Assembly: GCA_031278845.1 (NCBI GenBank)
Contig: JAITJQ010000012.1
Location: 1-6,767 of the forward strand
DNA from: Puniceicoccales bacterium
Lineage (GTDB): Bacteria > Verrucomicrobiota > Verrucomicrobiia > Opitutales > LL51
Reading direction: 5' to 3'
DNA length: 6,767 nt
Shown here one piece after another: positions 1 through 5,733 of the stretch. The number at the start of each line of letters is the position of its first letter. Positions within the stretch are counted from its first letter, which is position 1. The notes beneath the pieces were generated by a model. That model had not been told where the DNA came from. It did not search any database and saw nothing but the letters and a program-made list of their open reading frames with translations. A program made the translations under genes and the position numbers.

Positions 1-43
1 TGACTCCTTGCGGGGGGTCCAGGGGGGCGGAGCCCCCCTGGCC
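1..43. repeat. GC-rich palindromic repeat, copy 1 (left edge)
   Basis: This very GC-rich segment contains a perfect hairpin: a 10-base stem (CCAGGGGGGC at 19-28 with GCCCCCCTGG at 32-41) around a GGA loop. The block from CTCCTTGCGGGGGG to GGCGGAGCCCC recurs in direct orientation at about 1430-1461, with one T/G difference and slightly different G-run lengths. It contrasts sharply with the AT-rich bases that follow. It could be a terminator for a gene left of the window or a dispersed palindromic repeat. No long T run follows, so repeat is the safer call. Its left limit is unknown because the window begins inside or at it. Confidence 0.75.
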
Positions 44-112
44 AACCGGAGCCTCACAACAGAAAAAAATTCTTTACAATGGTCCAAACATTAGTAGCAC
101 AACGGATCTATC

Positions 113-781
113 ATGTCTGATAAAATTGAGTGGTGTATTGCGAAATTAAAAAATGACTACAAATGGTGGCTTGAAAAAACAAGTAACGATATGCATATTG
201 ATTCGGATTATGCGGGAATTATTGATCCGCGACAATTTGAATATCTCATAGAGCTAACGTTACCTTTGTTTGATTATGGTCTGCGCAACGAAGTCCTGGA
301 GGGGGCATTTCTAAAGTTTCGGATACTGGCAGAACTTCCCGATAATCGAGTAAAGTTAGAATTTACGCCAACGAAGACCCATGCATCTGATGAGCCTTTG
401 TTCCTATTGCCTAACAGTACTGCAGATAACGAAGGTCCTTACGCCGAATTTATTGATCATCTCATTCGTTTACGGGTAAAGTTGCTCAATGATTCGATTG
501 ATTTAAAGGTTCCCATCAATACGGAAGAAATCGAAGAGATTTTGCGCGAACGGTATCAGGAACGATATGTCGAAGGTGATAATGTACATGTTTTCGATGA
601 AATCGTCGACATCTTGGAATACACTCCAGACGGATACGATATTGTGCAAAAAGGAGAATTTGATGAAAGGATAAACGAAGAAGAGAATGAAAGTTACGTA
701 GAAGACGAAGGCTTCGAAGCGGAAGAAGGTGGCGATTGGGATAATGAAGAGCTGCAAAAATTAGAAATTGTAGACCAATGA
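113..781 (+). CDS. Hypothetical acidic protein, upstream partner of fabZ
   Basis: I do not recognise this 222-residue protein. It has no signal peptide, membrane segment or cysteine-rich motif and is probably cytoplasmic. Residues 1-135 look like a mixed folded domain with a Trp-rich N-terminus (W7, W18, W19) and hydrophobic stretches such as FEYLIELTLPLFDYG (42-56) and AEFIDHLIRLRVKLL (111-125). From about residue 137 it becomes strongly acidic, with Glu/Asp runs (EEIEEILRERYQERY, then 188-213 rich in E, D and G), ending in LEIVDQ; this tail is probably flexible. The ATG lies after GGATCTATC, which offers only a weak ribosome-binding match. The stop overlaps the fabZ start as ATGA, so the two genes are probably cotranscribed and translationally coupled, hinting at a role near fatty acid or envelope metabolism. 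That link rests on position only. Confidence 0.8.
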   Translation: MSDKIEWCIAKLKNDYKWWLEKTSNDMHIDSDYAGIIDPRQFEYLIELTLPLFDYGLRNEVLEGAFLKFRILAELPDNRVKLEFTPTKTHASDEPLFLLPNSTADNEGPYAEFIDHLIRLRVKLLNDSIDLKVPINTEEIEEILRERYQERYVEGDNVHVFDEIVDILEYTPDGYDIVQKGEFDERINEEENESYVEDEGFEAEEGGDWDNEELQKLEIVDQ

Positions 782-1191
782 TTGACATTAAAGCGACGAT
801 ACCACACCGCGAACCTTTTCTTTTTGTCGACTCGATAATCGATATCGGAGAGCGGGTTGTTATTGCGCAAAAGACGTTCCCGTCTACAGAATATTTTTAT
901 GGGGGGCATTACCCGGATAATCCCATTACGCCGGGCGTCATCCTTTGTGAGACCGTATTTCAAACGGCGGCCATTCTGGTACTGACGAATTTTCCAAATG
1001 AAAAAGGATTACCTGTTCTTGCGAAAATCGAAGAAGCGCGATTTCGATCGATTGTAAAACCCAACGAAGTATTGAAAATCACCGCCGAACTGGAAGAAAA
1101 ATATGGAAAGTTTTTTCTCATGAACGGTACCATTCACAAAGCAGATGGTGTCCTTGCCCTCAAAATAAAATTTTCACTGGCAATTGGTTAG
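778..1191 (+). CDS. fabZ: 3-hydroxyacyl-ACP dehydratase, FabZ-type
   Basis: Predicted hot-dog-fold dehydratase that removes water from (3R)-3-hydroxyacyl-ACP to give trans-2-enoyl-ACP in cytosolic type II fatty acid synthesis. The 137 residues match the family's usual size of about 140-150. The N-terminal signature IPHREPFLFVD (8-18) corresponds to the FabZ LPHRYPFLLVD motif. The active-site stretch GHYPDNPITPGVILCE (43-58) holds catalytic His44 and Glu58, spaced 14 residues apart as in E. coli FabZ (His54/Glu68). Further family features are EEARFRSIVKPNE and the final strand LALKIKFSLAI. There is no Shine-Dalgarno sequence, but the ATG overlaps the previous stop by four bases, so reinitiation is likely. 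Without neighbouring fab or lpx genes it could be a second, specialised FabZ paralogue rather than the main enzyme. Confidence 0.9.
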   Translation: MIDIKATIPHREPFLFVDSIIDIGERVVIAQKTFPSTEYFYGGHYPDNPITPGVILCETVFQTAAILVLTNFPNEKGLPVLAKIEEARFRSIVKPNEVLKITAELEEKYGKFFLMNGTIHKADGVLALKIKFSLAIG

Positions 1192-1197
1192 TGTACC

Positions 1198-1218
1198 CTA
1201 AGGGCTCCTCGCCCTTAG
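1198..1218. terminator. Hairpin after fabZ, possible terminator
   Basis: Perfect 8-base stem CTAAGGGC/GCCCTTAG with a 5-base loop, starting 7 bases after the fabZ stop. No T run follows (AATCC), so it is not a classic intrinsic terminator. It may stop transcription weakly, protect the mRNA 3' end, or be the first member of the palindrome cluster that follows. Confidence 0.45.
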
Positions 1219-1226
1219 AATCCCCG

Positions 1227-1247
1227 CCAGGAGGCACCGCCTCCTGG
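1227..1247. repeat. Palindrome, 9-base stem
   Basis: CCAGGAGGC (1227-1235) pairs perfectly with GCCTCCTGG (1239-1247) around an ACC loop. It is the second hairpin in the convergent fabZ/nrdR gap. It resembles the GC-rich hairpin at 19-41 in design (CCAGG-G-rich arm and a 3-base loop) but not in exact sequence. Confidence 0.6.
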
Positions 1248-1258
1248 ACCTGGTTTTA

Positions 1259-1297
1259 GCGGATTGATCCAGGAGCAACGCCGCTGGATCAATCCGC
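1259..1297. repeat. Palindrome, 14-base stem
   Basis: A perfect 14-base inverted repeat, GCGGATTGATCCAG (1259-1272) with CTGGATCAATCCGC (1284-1297), surrounds an 11-base loop. It is the longest stem in the window and the least GC-extreme of the cluster. It could form a strong hairpin in transcripts arriving from either fabZ or nrdR. Confidence 0.7.
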
Positions 1298-1311
1298 AGG
1301 GGCTAAGAAGC

Positions 1312-1338
1312 CAGCCCCGCGGCTGCGCCGCGGGGCTG
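1312..1338. repeat. Palindrome, 12-base GC stem
   Basis: CAGCCCCGCGGC (1312-1323) pairs perfectly with GCCGCGGGGCTG (1327-1338) around a TGC loop. This very stable hairpin is followed on the plus strand by AT-rich sequence (AATTTAAGAAAATAAAAATT), so it is a fair candidate bidirectional terminator between the converging fabZ and nrdR genes. Confidence 0.65.
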
Positions 1339-1367
1339 CCAATTTAAGAAAATAAAAATTAGGTAAC

Positions 1368-1382
1368 GCGCAGCCCCTGCGC
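1368..1382. repeat. Short palindrome GCGCAG/CTGCGC
   Basis: Six-base stem GCGCAG/CTGCGC with a CCC loop. It opens the second, almost uninterrupted GC-rich block (about 1367-1461) that runs up to the end of nrdR. Confidence 0.45.
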
Positions 1383-1414
1383 AGAATGCGCCGGGCTCGG
1401 CCGCCGAAGGAGGT

Positions 1415-1435
1415 CAAGGAGGCTATGCCTCCTTG
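1415..1435. repeat. Palindrome CAAGGAGGC/GCCTCCTTG
   Basis: Perfect 9-base stem with a TAT loop. Its right arm leads into the CTCCTTGCGGGG segment shared with the left edge of the window, so this hairpin is joined to the second copy of the dispersed GC-rich repeat. Confidence 0.6.
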
Positions 1436-1461
1436 CGGGGGGGCCAGGGGGGCGGAGCCCC
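1429..1461. repeat. GC-rich palindromic repeat, copy 2 (3'-truncated)
   Basis: This segment repeats, in direct orientation, the block at about 5-36: CTCCTTGC, a long G run, CCAGGGGGGCGGAGCCCC. Copy 1 continues to CCTGG and completes a 10-base stem, but this copy breaks off after GCCCC at 1461, ten bases before the nrdR stop. Only the inner GGGGC/GCCCC stem remains. Read leftward, that stem lies just after nrdR and could serve as its transcription stop. Confidence 0.65.
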
Positions 1462-1470
1462 ATAGCAATA

Positions 1471-1920
1471 TCAATTTTCAAGATTTTTAAATTCTTGTTC
1501 AAATTCGTGAGCTTCATGGAAATTTTTATAAACGCTAGCGAAGCGCAAATAGGCAATGGGATCCATCTGTTTGAGTTCTGCCATGACAAATTGGCCGATC
1601 GTTTCGGCCGATATTTTTTTCGGATAATGGGCATAGATATTTTGCGAAATATTTTGCATAATTTTCTCAATTTTACTTTCGCTGTGCTCATCTGCCTTAA
1701 TGGCTTTACGCAATCCGAGTTCAATTTTATTGCTATCAAATTCTTCTTCTCTACCGCTGCGTTTGATTACCGTTAGTTCCGTTTTACAATAAACTTCCAT
1801 CGTTGAGAACCGGTAGCCGCATTGGGGACATTTACGTCGCCGCCGGATACTCGTATGATCTGGAAAAACACGTGTATCGGTAACCTTAGTATCCAAGCAG
1901 CTGCATTCGGGACATTTCAT
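1471..1920 (-). CDS. nrdR: Transcriptional repressor NrdR
   Basis: NrdR is the nucleotide-sensing repressor of ribonucleotide reductase genes; it binds paired NrdR boxes when loaded with ATP/dATP. The 149 residues match the family's length of about 150. The N-terminal zinc ribbon is complete: CPEC at residues 3-6 and CPQC at 31-34, joined by the Arg-rich RRRRKC segment expected for DNA contact, then GYRFST. An ATP-cone domain follows from about 47 to 135, with VIKRSGREEEFD matching the family's VIKRDGRxExFD nucleotide-binding segment. An additional Cys8 lies beside the ribbon. The gene begins 6 bases after gpsA and is probably cotranscribed with it. No Shine-Dalgarno sequence precedes the ATG (TTTTTTAAATTCTT). 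I found no NrdR box or nrd gene here, so its targets lie elsewhere. Confidence 0.96.
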   Translation of the reverse strand: MKCPECSCLDTKVTDTRVFPDHTSIRRRRKCPQCGYRFSTMEVYCKTELTVIKRSGREEEFDSNKIELGLRKAIKADEHSESKIEKIMQNISQNIYAHYPKKISAETIGQFVMAELKQMDPIAYLRFASVYKNFHEAHEFEQEFKNLEN

Positions 1921-1926
1921 AAGAAT

Positions 1927-2898
1927 TTAAAAAACACTCAAAAACAGTAACCTTTGCATTTCTTCAACGGATATAATGGAATCATACAGGATGCGATACA
2001 GAGCATTGATAATGGGAGCATCGATTGCTTTTTCTTTAAAAATGTTATAAAAAATTTTAGTCGATCGATAGCCTTCCACAGCGGCTACGGATTGGCTAAT
2101 AAATTCCTGAGGGTTATGATTTTGCGTAATTGTTTCGCCGAAGGTACGATTGCGGCTCCAACTTCCCGAGCAAGTCAACAAAAGATCGCCCAAGCCACTT
2201 GGTCCCAAAAATGTTTGTTGTTGTGCTCCCAAGCTCGTACCCAGGCGAATCATTTCGCGCAGGCAAGAGGTAATATAGGCACATTTAGCATTATCGCCCA
2301 ATTTTAGACCATCACAGATACCGGCACCGATGGCATAAATATTCTTCAAACAGCCACCGAGTTCGACACCGACGATATCGGTATCATAGATAATGGACAT
2401 ATTGCTGAAGGTGACGTTCAAATTTTTGCAGCAATTATTTTCGGAAGCGAGTACAAGTTGTGTTTGGAGGTCGAGTGCCACTTCTCGCGCATAGGATGGG
2501 CCTGAAAGTACACCGAAGATATTATTTGGAAAATGTCGTTTAACATACATACTTGGCAATTCCCAGGTTGAGCTTGGAAGTCCTTTACAGAAGGAAATAA
2601 TCGGTATGGAGGCTGGAAAATTTTCAGCTTTAATGTGTTGACAAACGTCATCGATAGCAGCGGAAGGACAGATAAGAAAAAGGATATCGCAAGTACGAAT
2701 AGAATCGTAACGATGGGTTGCGGCAATTTTTTCTGGGATTTTAATTCCGGGAAAAAAAGTTAGATTTTCGTGATTAGTATTAATTTCGTTGGCATCGGCC
2801 TCAGATTTTGTGATCAATGTAATGGCATGGCCTGCCCGGAAAGTACTTAAAGCGACCGCGGTCCCCCACGCTCCTGCACCGATAATAGAAATATTCAT
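1927..2898 (-). CDS. gpsA: Glycerol-3-phosphate dehydrogenase [NAD(P)+]
   Basis: Cytosolic GpsA reduces dihydroxyacetone phosphate to sn-glycerol 3-phosphate, the backbone precursor for phospholipids. I choose the ATG at 2898 (323 residues) because it opens directly on MNISIIGAGAWGTA, with the Rossmann GxGxxG loop at its usual distance. An in-frame GTG three codons upstream (2907) would give 326. Signature segments, numbered from that GTG, are SFCKGL (106-110, conserved Lys108), SGPSYAREVA (135-144), GVELGGCLKNIYAIGAGICDG (180-200, catalytic Lys188), KLGDNAKCAYIT, GPSGLGDLLLTCSGSWSRN (235-253) and AAVEGYRSTK (275-284). The protein appears full-length. The upstream AAGTGG is only a weak ribosome-binding match. 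It is followed closely by nrdR in the same direction; the pairing is probably genomic convenience rather than a shared pathway. Confidence 0.96.
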   Translation of the reverse strand: MNISIIGAGAWGTAVALSTFRAGHAITLITKSEADANEINTNHENLTFFPGIKIPEKIAATHRYDSIRTCDILFLICPSAAIDDVCQHIKAENFPASIPIISFCKGLPSSTWELPSMYVKRHFPNNIFGVLSGPSYAREVALDLQTQLVLASENNCCKNLNVTFSNMSIIYDTDIVGVELGGCLKNIYAIGAGICDGLKLGDNAKCAYITSCLREMIRLGTSLGAQQQTFLGPSGLGDLLLTCSGSWSRNRTFGETITQNHNPQEFISQSVAAVEGYRSTKIFYNIFKEKAIDAPIINALYRILYDSIISVEEMQRLLFLSVF

Positions 2899-2912
2899 GG
2901 CTACCACTTAAA

Positions 2913-2918
2913 TTTATA
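2913..2918 (-). promoter_or_regulatory. Possible -10 box for gpsA-nrdR
   Basis: Reading leftward, TATAAA occurs 14 bases before the gpsA ATG within an AT-rich tract (TTTTTTATATAAATTTAAG). A -10 box there would give a start site near 2906 and a very short leader, as proposed for the pilin genes. No convincing -35 box is seen at the right distance (TTGACT is too close), so this is a weak call. Confidence 0.25.
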
Positions 2919-3016
2919 TAAAAAACAAAGTCAATAGAAGTCTGCCATATTTTTGCAAAACTCTTTGATAACCGATCATTTGAAGCGTTAGTGAATGTCA
3001 AGAATTTTCCGGATGA

Positions 3017-3904
3017 TTATTCAATGGATCCTTTTCCGTAATCCCATGTAATCAATTTTGCGTTGTTACCTTTATACATATTTTGATGGCCGCAAGCAAT
3101 TTCGGAATTAAAAGGAACTGCCTCACGAATATCGGAGGTATAGCCCGACTGGTCCCATTTCAAGAATCTCGCCGGCTTACTTCCGTCGAACCAGGTTATA
3201 TGGCCATCGCAGTAGACGACGTAGCCGCCCTTACTGCCATACAATCCGGCTTGTTCATCCCAGGTACCGTCGGTACAGAGACCACGGGTAAAAGCTAGAG
3301 GTGTCGTATTCAGGGGAATATTTGAAATTGGTCCGTGGGCGATGAAACAGTAACTCAAAACGTAATGACTTGAAAAAAGTGAATTATCGATGTTACTAAA
3401 TGGTAAACCGCCGCCCCACATGGTACCGACGGCAACAACTTTACTTTCATTTGAATCAAAGTAACAGACCGATTCCTTTACAATTTTCGAAGCATATTTA
3501 TCGCCCGGAGAAATCCAAACCTGAGGATTATTGAGAATCATATCGGAGGTACTATTTTTATCTGCCCCCGCTAGCCGTTCTATATGTTCCGTAGCCCAAA
3601 AATCCCAACCATTACCTTTACCGAATGTCCAGCCGCGATTGACAGTACATTCGTACCAGGCCTTAGCAATTGTTTGCAGATTCGACTGATCTTTTACTTT
3701 TTGCGCGTTGAGTTTGATCGCGCTCATCGCGGGCAAACAAATGGCTAGCAAAATTCCAATGATTGTAATTGTAAAGACGATTTCCAGCAGAGTAAAAGAT
3801 TTATTTTTTACATTTCTTACATTTTGTCGTTTTGTAAAATAAACATGTAACAATTGTTGCGATTCGGCGAATCTTGTCAAGCAGAAAATGTGAAATATTT
3901 TCAT
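3017..3904 (-). CDS. Prepilin-like protein 1 (possibly phase-OFF)
   Basis: Type IV pilin/type II pseudopilin-like protein, predicted to be cut by prepilin peptidase and anchored in the inner membrane. The motif KNKS|FTLLE spans 33-41 (Ser36 at -1, Phe37 at +1, Glu41 at +5), followed by a hydrophobic helix to about 60 and the SAIKLNAQK helix. The 295-residue reading uses the ATG at 3904. The C-terminal block from PLNTTPLAFTRG (197-208) through SKGGYVVYCDGHITWFDGS (224-242) to KFLKW-like FLKW and GYTSDIREAVP is shared with both paralogues. Cys186, Cys232 and Cys271 are conserved in all three. The first 30 or so residues before the motif are odd: they translate the promoter region shared with the paralogues. 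The ATG used by genes 2 and 3 (here 3846) is out of frame and stops after nine codons, because the 8-base repeat has only two units. The rest of the frame is intact, so the gene may be switched off rather than dead. Its substrate or surface role is unknown. Confidence 0.8.
   Translation of the reverse strand: MKIFHIFCLTRFAESQQLLHVYFTKRQNVRNVKNKSFTLLEIVFTITIIGILLAICLPAMSAIKLNAQKVKDQSNLQTIAKAWYECTVNRGWTFGKGNGWDFWATEHIERLAGADKNSTSDMILNNPQVWISPGDKYASKIVKESVCYFDSNESKVVAVGTMWGGGLPFSNIDNSLFSSHYVLSYCFIAHGPISNIPLNTTPLAFTRGLCTDGTWDEQAGLYGSKGGYVVYCDGHITWFDGSKPARFLKWDQSGYTSDIREAVPFNSEIACGHQNMYKGNNAKLITWDYGKGSIE
3820..3835 (-). repeat. 8-base tandem repeat, 2 copies (pilin 1)
   Basis: Two units of ACAAAACG on the coding strand (the second reads ACAAAATG). 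The paralogues have four and three units at the same place. With two units, the ATG at 3846 reads M-F-I-L-Q-N-D-K-M and then stops at TAA (3817-3819), so the conserved start is out of frame with the pilin domain. Confidence 0.8.
3853..3880 (-). promoter_or_regulatory. Promoter of pilin 1 with spacer palindrome
   Basis: Leftward -35 TTGACA (3875-3880) and -10 AACAAT (3853-3858) are separated by 16 bases. The spacer contains a perfect 13-base palindrome, GATTCGGCGAATC (3861-3873), a likely operator. The same arrangement precedes all three pilin genes. The predicted start site is about 3846, at the conserved ATG, which places this promoter inside the 295-residue reading frame. Confidence 0.5.
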
Positions 3905-4009
3905 TTTTTCTAAAATTTATTTTCCGGAGATTGTTTCAGAAAAAATCTTTTTCCAAAATTTGAACTTACTACTCGGAATAAACAAAAACAATTATTCCCC
4001 TCAAAGTAA

Positions 4010-4075
4010 CTTGACAGCCACCGGTTTTTTTTCAAGACTAGAAGATAGAGGGTGGGAGTGAGCGGTATGTTAAAA
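4010..4075. repeat. 66-base element, copy A
   Basis: Begins CTTGACAGCCACCGG, runs through a T tract, then AGACTAGAAGATAGAG and the core GGGTGGGAGTGAGCGG, and ends TATGTTAAAA. Its ends are imperfect inverted repeats (TTGACAGCCACCG against TTAACATACCG). It has the same length as copies D and E and lies about 164 bases upstream of the conserved pilin 1 ATG. Confidence 0.75.
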
Positions 4076-4213
4076 GTCCTCACACGCTACCCCAAAAATC
4101 GTCTCAAGATTTTCATCGATTTCATATTTTTAGCTCTACGTTGGCCCATGGCATTTCTGGATGCTGAGATTAGTCGCTAGAAATAATAAAAAATATAATC
4201 CACACCCCCAAAA

Positions 4214-4254
4214 AAGCAACAGTGGAAGGTGGGAATGAATGGCGCGTCGAAAAA
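4214..4254. repeat. 66-base element, half copy F
   Basis: AAGCAAC matches the bases just before copy E, but then jumps directly to a core-like GGAAGGTGGGAATGAATGG and the end GCGCGTCGAAAAA. The left half of the element is missing. It is followed by pilin 3'-end-like sequence, the same order as copy E next to pilin 3. Confidence 0.5.
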
Positions 4255-4290
4255 CAAGTTGGCCATTACTCTTGCAATTACTTCCGAAAC
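4253..4290 (-). pseudogene. Remnant of a pilin gene 3' end
   Basis: AACAAGTTGGCCATTACT resembles AACGAGTTGTCCATTACT at the 3' end of pilin 3 (16 of 18 bases, with weaker similarity for about 18 more). On the minus strand one frame reads SNGQLVF, like SNGQLVI near the end of pilin 3. Nothing else of the gene can be recognised. Its position directly after half element F mirrors element E and pilin 3. The match is short, so chance similarity is possible. Confidence 0.4.
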
Positions 4291-4307
4291 AATATTTCAT
4301 TAAACCA

Positions 4308-4373
4308 CTTGACAGTCGTCGGGTTCTTGCCAAGGCTAGAAAATAGAGGGTAGGAGTGAGCGGTGCGTCGGCG
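4308..4373. repeat. 66-base element, copy B
   Basis: CTTGACAGTCGTCGGG, then CCAAGGCTAGAAAATAGAGGG and TAGGAGTGAGCGGTGCGTC. The first 66 bases align with copies A, D and E. The expected terminal CGTCAAAA appears about 15 bases later (4381-4388), as though a short insertion GGCGGGCGATA separated it. Confidence 0.7.
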
Positions 4374-4525
4374 GGCGATACGTCAAAATCTTTTGTCCCA
4401 TACTAAACTATTTTTTAAATTTTCATTAAATTTTATTTAATATCCAAACAAGCTCATGACGTCCTTAGAGATTATAATTCGTCAACAAAAATCATATACA
4501 AAACGCAACTATTTTATGAAAAATA

Positions 4526-4590
4526 TTTGATAGCCGTCGGTTTTTTTCAAAACTAAAAAGTCGAGGATAGGAGTAAGTGGTATATTAAAA
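4526..4590. repeat. 66-base element, copy C (most diverged)
   Basis: TTTGATAGCCGTCGG, a T tract, AACTAAAAAGTCGAGGATAGGAGTAAGTGG and TATATTAAAA. It differs from the other copies by many transitions, but both ends changed in a matching way (TTGATA at one end, TATTAA at the other). It lies 37 bases beyond the stop of pilin 2. Confidence 0.65.
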
Positions 4591-4627
4591 TTCCCCACGA
4601 ATATCTTTATATAAATTTCGCAATAAT

Positions 4628-5476
4628 TTAATTATCGCCGGTTCCTTTATCAAAGAGGATGATTGTATGATCCGGTTGGCCATCGCTGGAGAAAAGAAAG
4701 GGGACATCCTTAATATAGGTTCCATAATCGCCACACGTGATCCAGATTCCACCGGGAAAAGCTTTTCGAATATCGGAAGTATACCCCGTTTTATCCCATT
4801 TCAAAAATTTTGCCGGTCGACTCCCATCAAACCATACGGTATGCCCATCGCAGAAAACCACATAGCCGCCCTTAGAACCATAGAGTCCACATTTTTCATC
4901 CCATTTTCCGTCAATTTGCAGTCCTCGGGTAAAAGCCAAAGGAGTTGTATCGAGTGGAACATTGGAAGGTAAATTGAGCGCAAAACAGTAACTGAACATC
5001 CAAGAATTATTAATAATTAGATTGGTGACATCACTGAAAGCAGCAGTTCTATCAACTGTTTTTGAGGACATATAACAAATGGCCGTTTTTAAAATTTTCG
5101 AGGCATATCGATCGTTCGGGGAGATATACACATAGGGATCGTTAAGAATAATATCCGATAGGCTAGACCTATAACGTCCTGCTAACTGATACACGAAAGC
5201 AGAAGCTTTTATTCTACCGTTGTCACCAATCCCATCAAATATCCAGCCGCGGTTAATTGCAGCTTCCCGCCAGGCTGCAGAAATTGTTTGCAGATTCGAC
5301 TGATCTTTTAATTTCTGCGCGTTGAGTTTGATCGCGCTCATTGCGGGTAGACAAATGGCTAGTAAAATTCCGATGATTGTAATTGTAAAGACGATTTCCA
5401 GCAGAGTAAAAGATTTATTTTTTACATTTCTTACGTTTTGTCGTTTTGTCGTTTTGTCGTTTTGTAAAATAAACAT
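4628..5476 (-). CDS. Prepilin-like protein 2
   Basis: Second paralogue, 282 residues, with the conserved ATG in frame. MFILQNDKTTKRQN is encoded mostly by the 8-base repeat and forms part of a short positively charged leader. The prepilin motif KS|FTLLE follows, with Ser22 at -1, Phe23 at +1 and Glu27 at +5, and then a hydrophobic helix to about 46. The middle domain (about 70-165) differs greatly from genes 1 and 3 but keeps SPNDRYASK (119-127). The C-terminal block is PLDTTPLAFTRG (174-185), SKGGYVVFCDGHTVWFDGS (201-219) and GYTSDIRKAFP (231-241). Cys164, Cys209 and Cys248 are conserved, and the tail ends KGTGDN. The protein is probably assembled in, or acts with, a type IV pilus or type II secretion-like fibre whose machinery lies elsewhere. 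I cannot name a specific fibre or partner. No Shine-Dalgarno sequence precedes the ATG. Confidence 0.9.
   Translation of the reverse strand: MFILQNDKTTKRQNVRNVKNKSFTLLEIVFTITIIGILLAICLPAMSAIKLNAQKLKDQSNLQTISAAWREAAINRGWIFDGIGDNGRIKASAFVYQLAGRYRSSLSDIILNDPYVYISPNDRYASKILKTAICYMSSKTVDRTAAFSDVTNLIINNSWMFSYCFALNLPSNVPLDTTPLAFTRGLQIDGKWDEKCGLYGSKGGYVVFCDGHTVWFDGSRPAKFLKWDKTGYTSDIRKAFPGGIWITCGDYGTYIKDVPFLFSSDGQPDHTIILFDKGTGDN
5434..5465 (-). repeat. 8-base tandem repeat, 4 copies (pilin 2)
   Basis: Four exact units of ACAAAACG on the coding strand, within codons 4-14 of pilin 2. Loss or gain of one unit would shift the frame between the ATG and the pilin domain. In the alternative frame, the upstream sequence would be open into KRQNDKTTKRKKCKK and then stop. 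Confidence 0.9.
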
Positions 5477-5482
5477 GTTGTA

Positions 5483-5510
5483 ATTGTTGCGATTTGGCGA
5501 ATCTTGTCAA
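5483..5510 (-). promoter_or_regulatory. Promoter of pilin 2 with spacer palindrome
   Basis: TTGACA (5505-5510), a 16-base spacer and AACAAT (5483-5488), with six bases from there to the ATG at 5476. Transcription would begin at or within a base or two of the start codon, giving a leaderless or near-leaderless message. The spacer palindrome at 5491-5503 has one mismatch compared with pilin 1. AT-rich sequence above the -35 box could act as an UP element. Confidence 0.5.
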
Positions 5511-5603
5511 GCAGAAAATACAAAATATTTCTACTTTTTCTAATTTATTTTCCGGGAAATTGTTTCGGGCAAATCGTTTCCTGGAAATACTTTTTTTAAA
5601 CAA

Positions 5604-5669
5604 CTTGACAAGCGTTGATTTCCCTCCAAGGCTAAGAAGTAGAGGGTGGGAGCGAGCGGCATGTCGAAA
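5604..5669. repeat. 66-base element, copy D
   Basis: CTTGACAAGCGTTGA, CCCTCCAAGGCTAAGAAG, the core TAGAGGGTGGGAGCGAGCGG and the end CATGTCGAAA. It is 66 bases long, like copies A and E, and lies 128 bases upstream of the pilin 2 ATG. The interval to copy E (5670-5733) has no recognisable gene or pilin similarity. Confidence 0.75.
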
Positions 5670-5733
5670 GCGGTAGACCCAAAACCTCAGGCTGTATCAA
5701 GCCATTTTTAATCCTCACTTCCCCATAAAGCAA

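Larger units (their letters stand above)
3905..4627. other. Gene-free interval between pilin 1 and pilin 2
   Basis: I see no credible gene in these 723 bases. The interval holds three full copies of a 66-base element (A, B, C), a half copy (F), and a short remnant resembling the 3' end of a pilin gene. The first roughly 60 bases continue the AT-rich upstream sequence partly shared with the other pilin genes. The stretches 4076-4213 and 4389-4525 contain only AT-rich unmatched sequence. The pattern fits decayed duplicates of a pilin-plus-element unit. Confidence 0.7.

Noticed and set aside
75..80. TACAAT upstream of the first gene as a -10 box
   Set aside because: It matches five of six consensus bases, but no -35-like hexamer lies at the proper distance; too weak to list.
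1289..1474. Leftward 61-codon frame through the GC-rich hairpins
   Set aside because: It is a translation of palindromic repeats (PPQGG-like and RRxxRR-like runs) with no ribosome-binding site or family resemblance; it overlaps the nrdR end only by chance.
1495..2307. Rightward frames opposite nrdR and gpsA
   Set aside because: They are antisense shadows of two well-supported conserved genes.
2967..3010. TTTGATAACCG to GAATGTCAAG near the end of pilin 1 as another element copy
   Set aside because: The ends resemble the element and could pair, but the GGGTGGGAG core is missing and the length is only about 44 bases, so chance cannot be excluded.
4010..4075. TTGACA at the left end of each element as a rightward -35 box
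   Set aside because: No matching -10 box lies 16-18 bases downstream in any copy, and no rightward gene follows.
4136..4333. Leftward 65-codon frame between pilins 1 and 2
   Set aside because: It crosses half element F and part of element B and has no prepilin motif. Only its SNGQLVF fragment resembles a pilin tail, so I list it as a gene remnant, not a gene.
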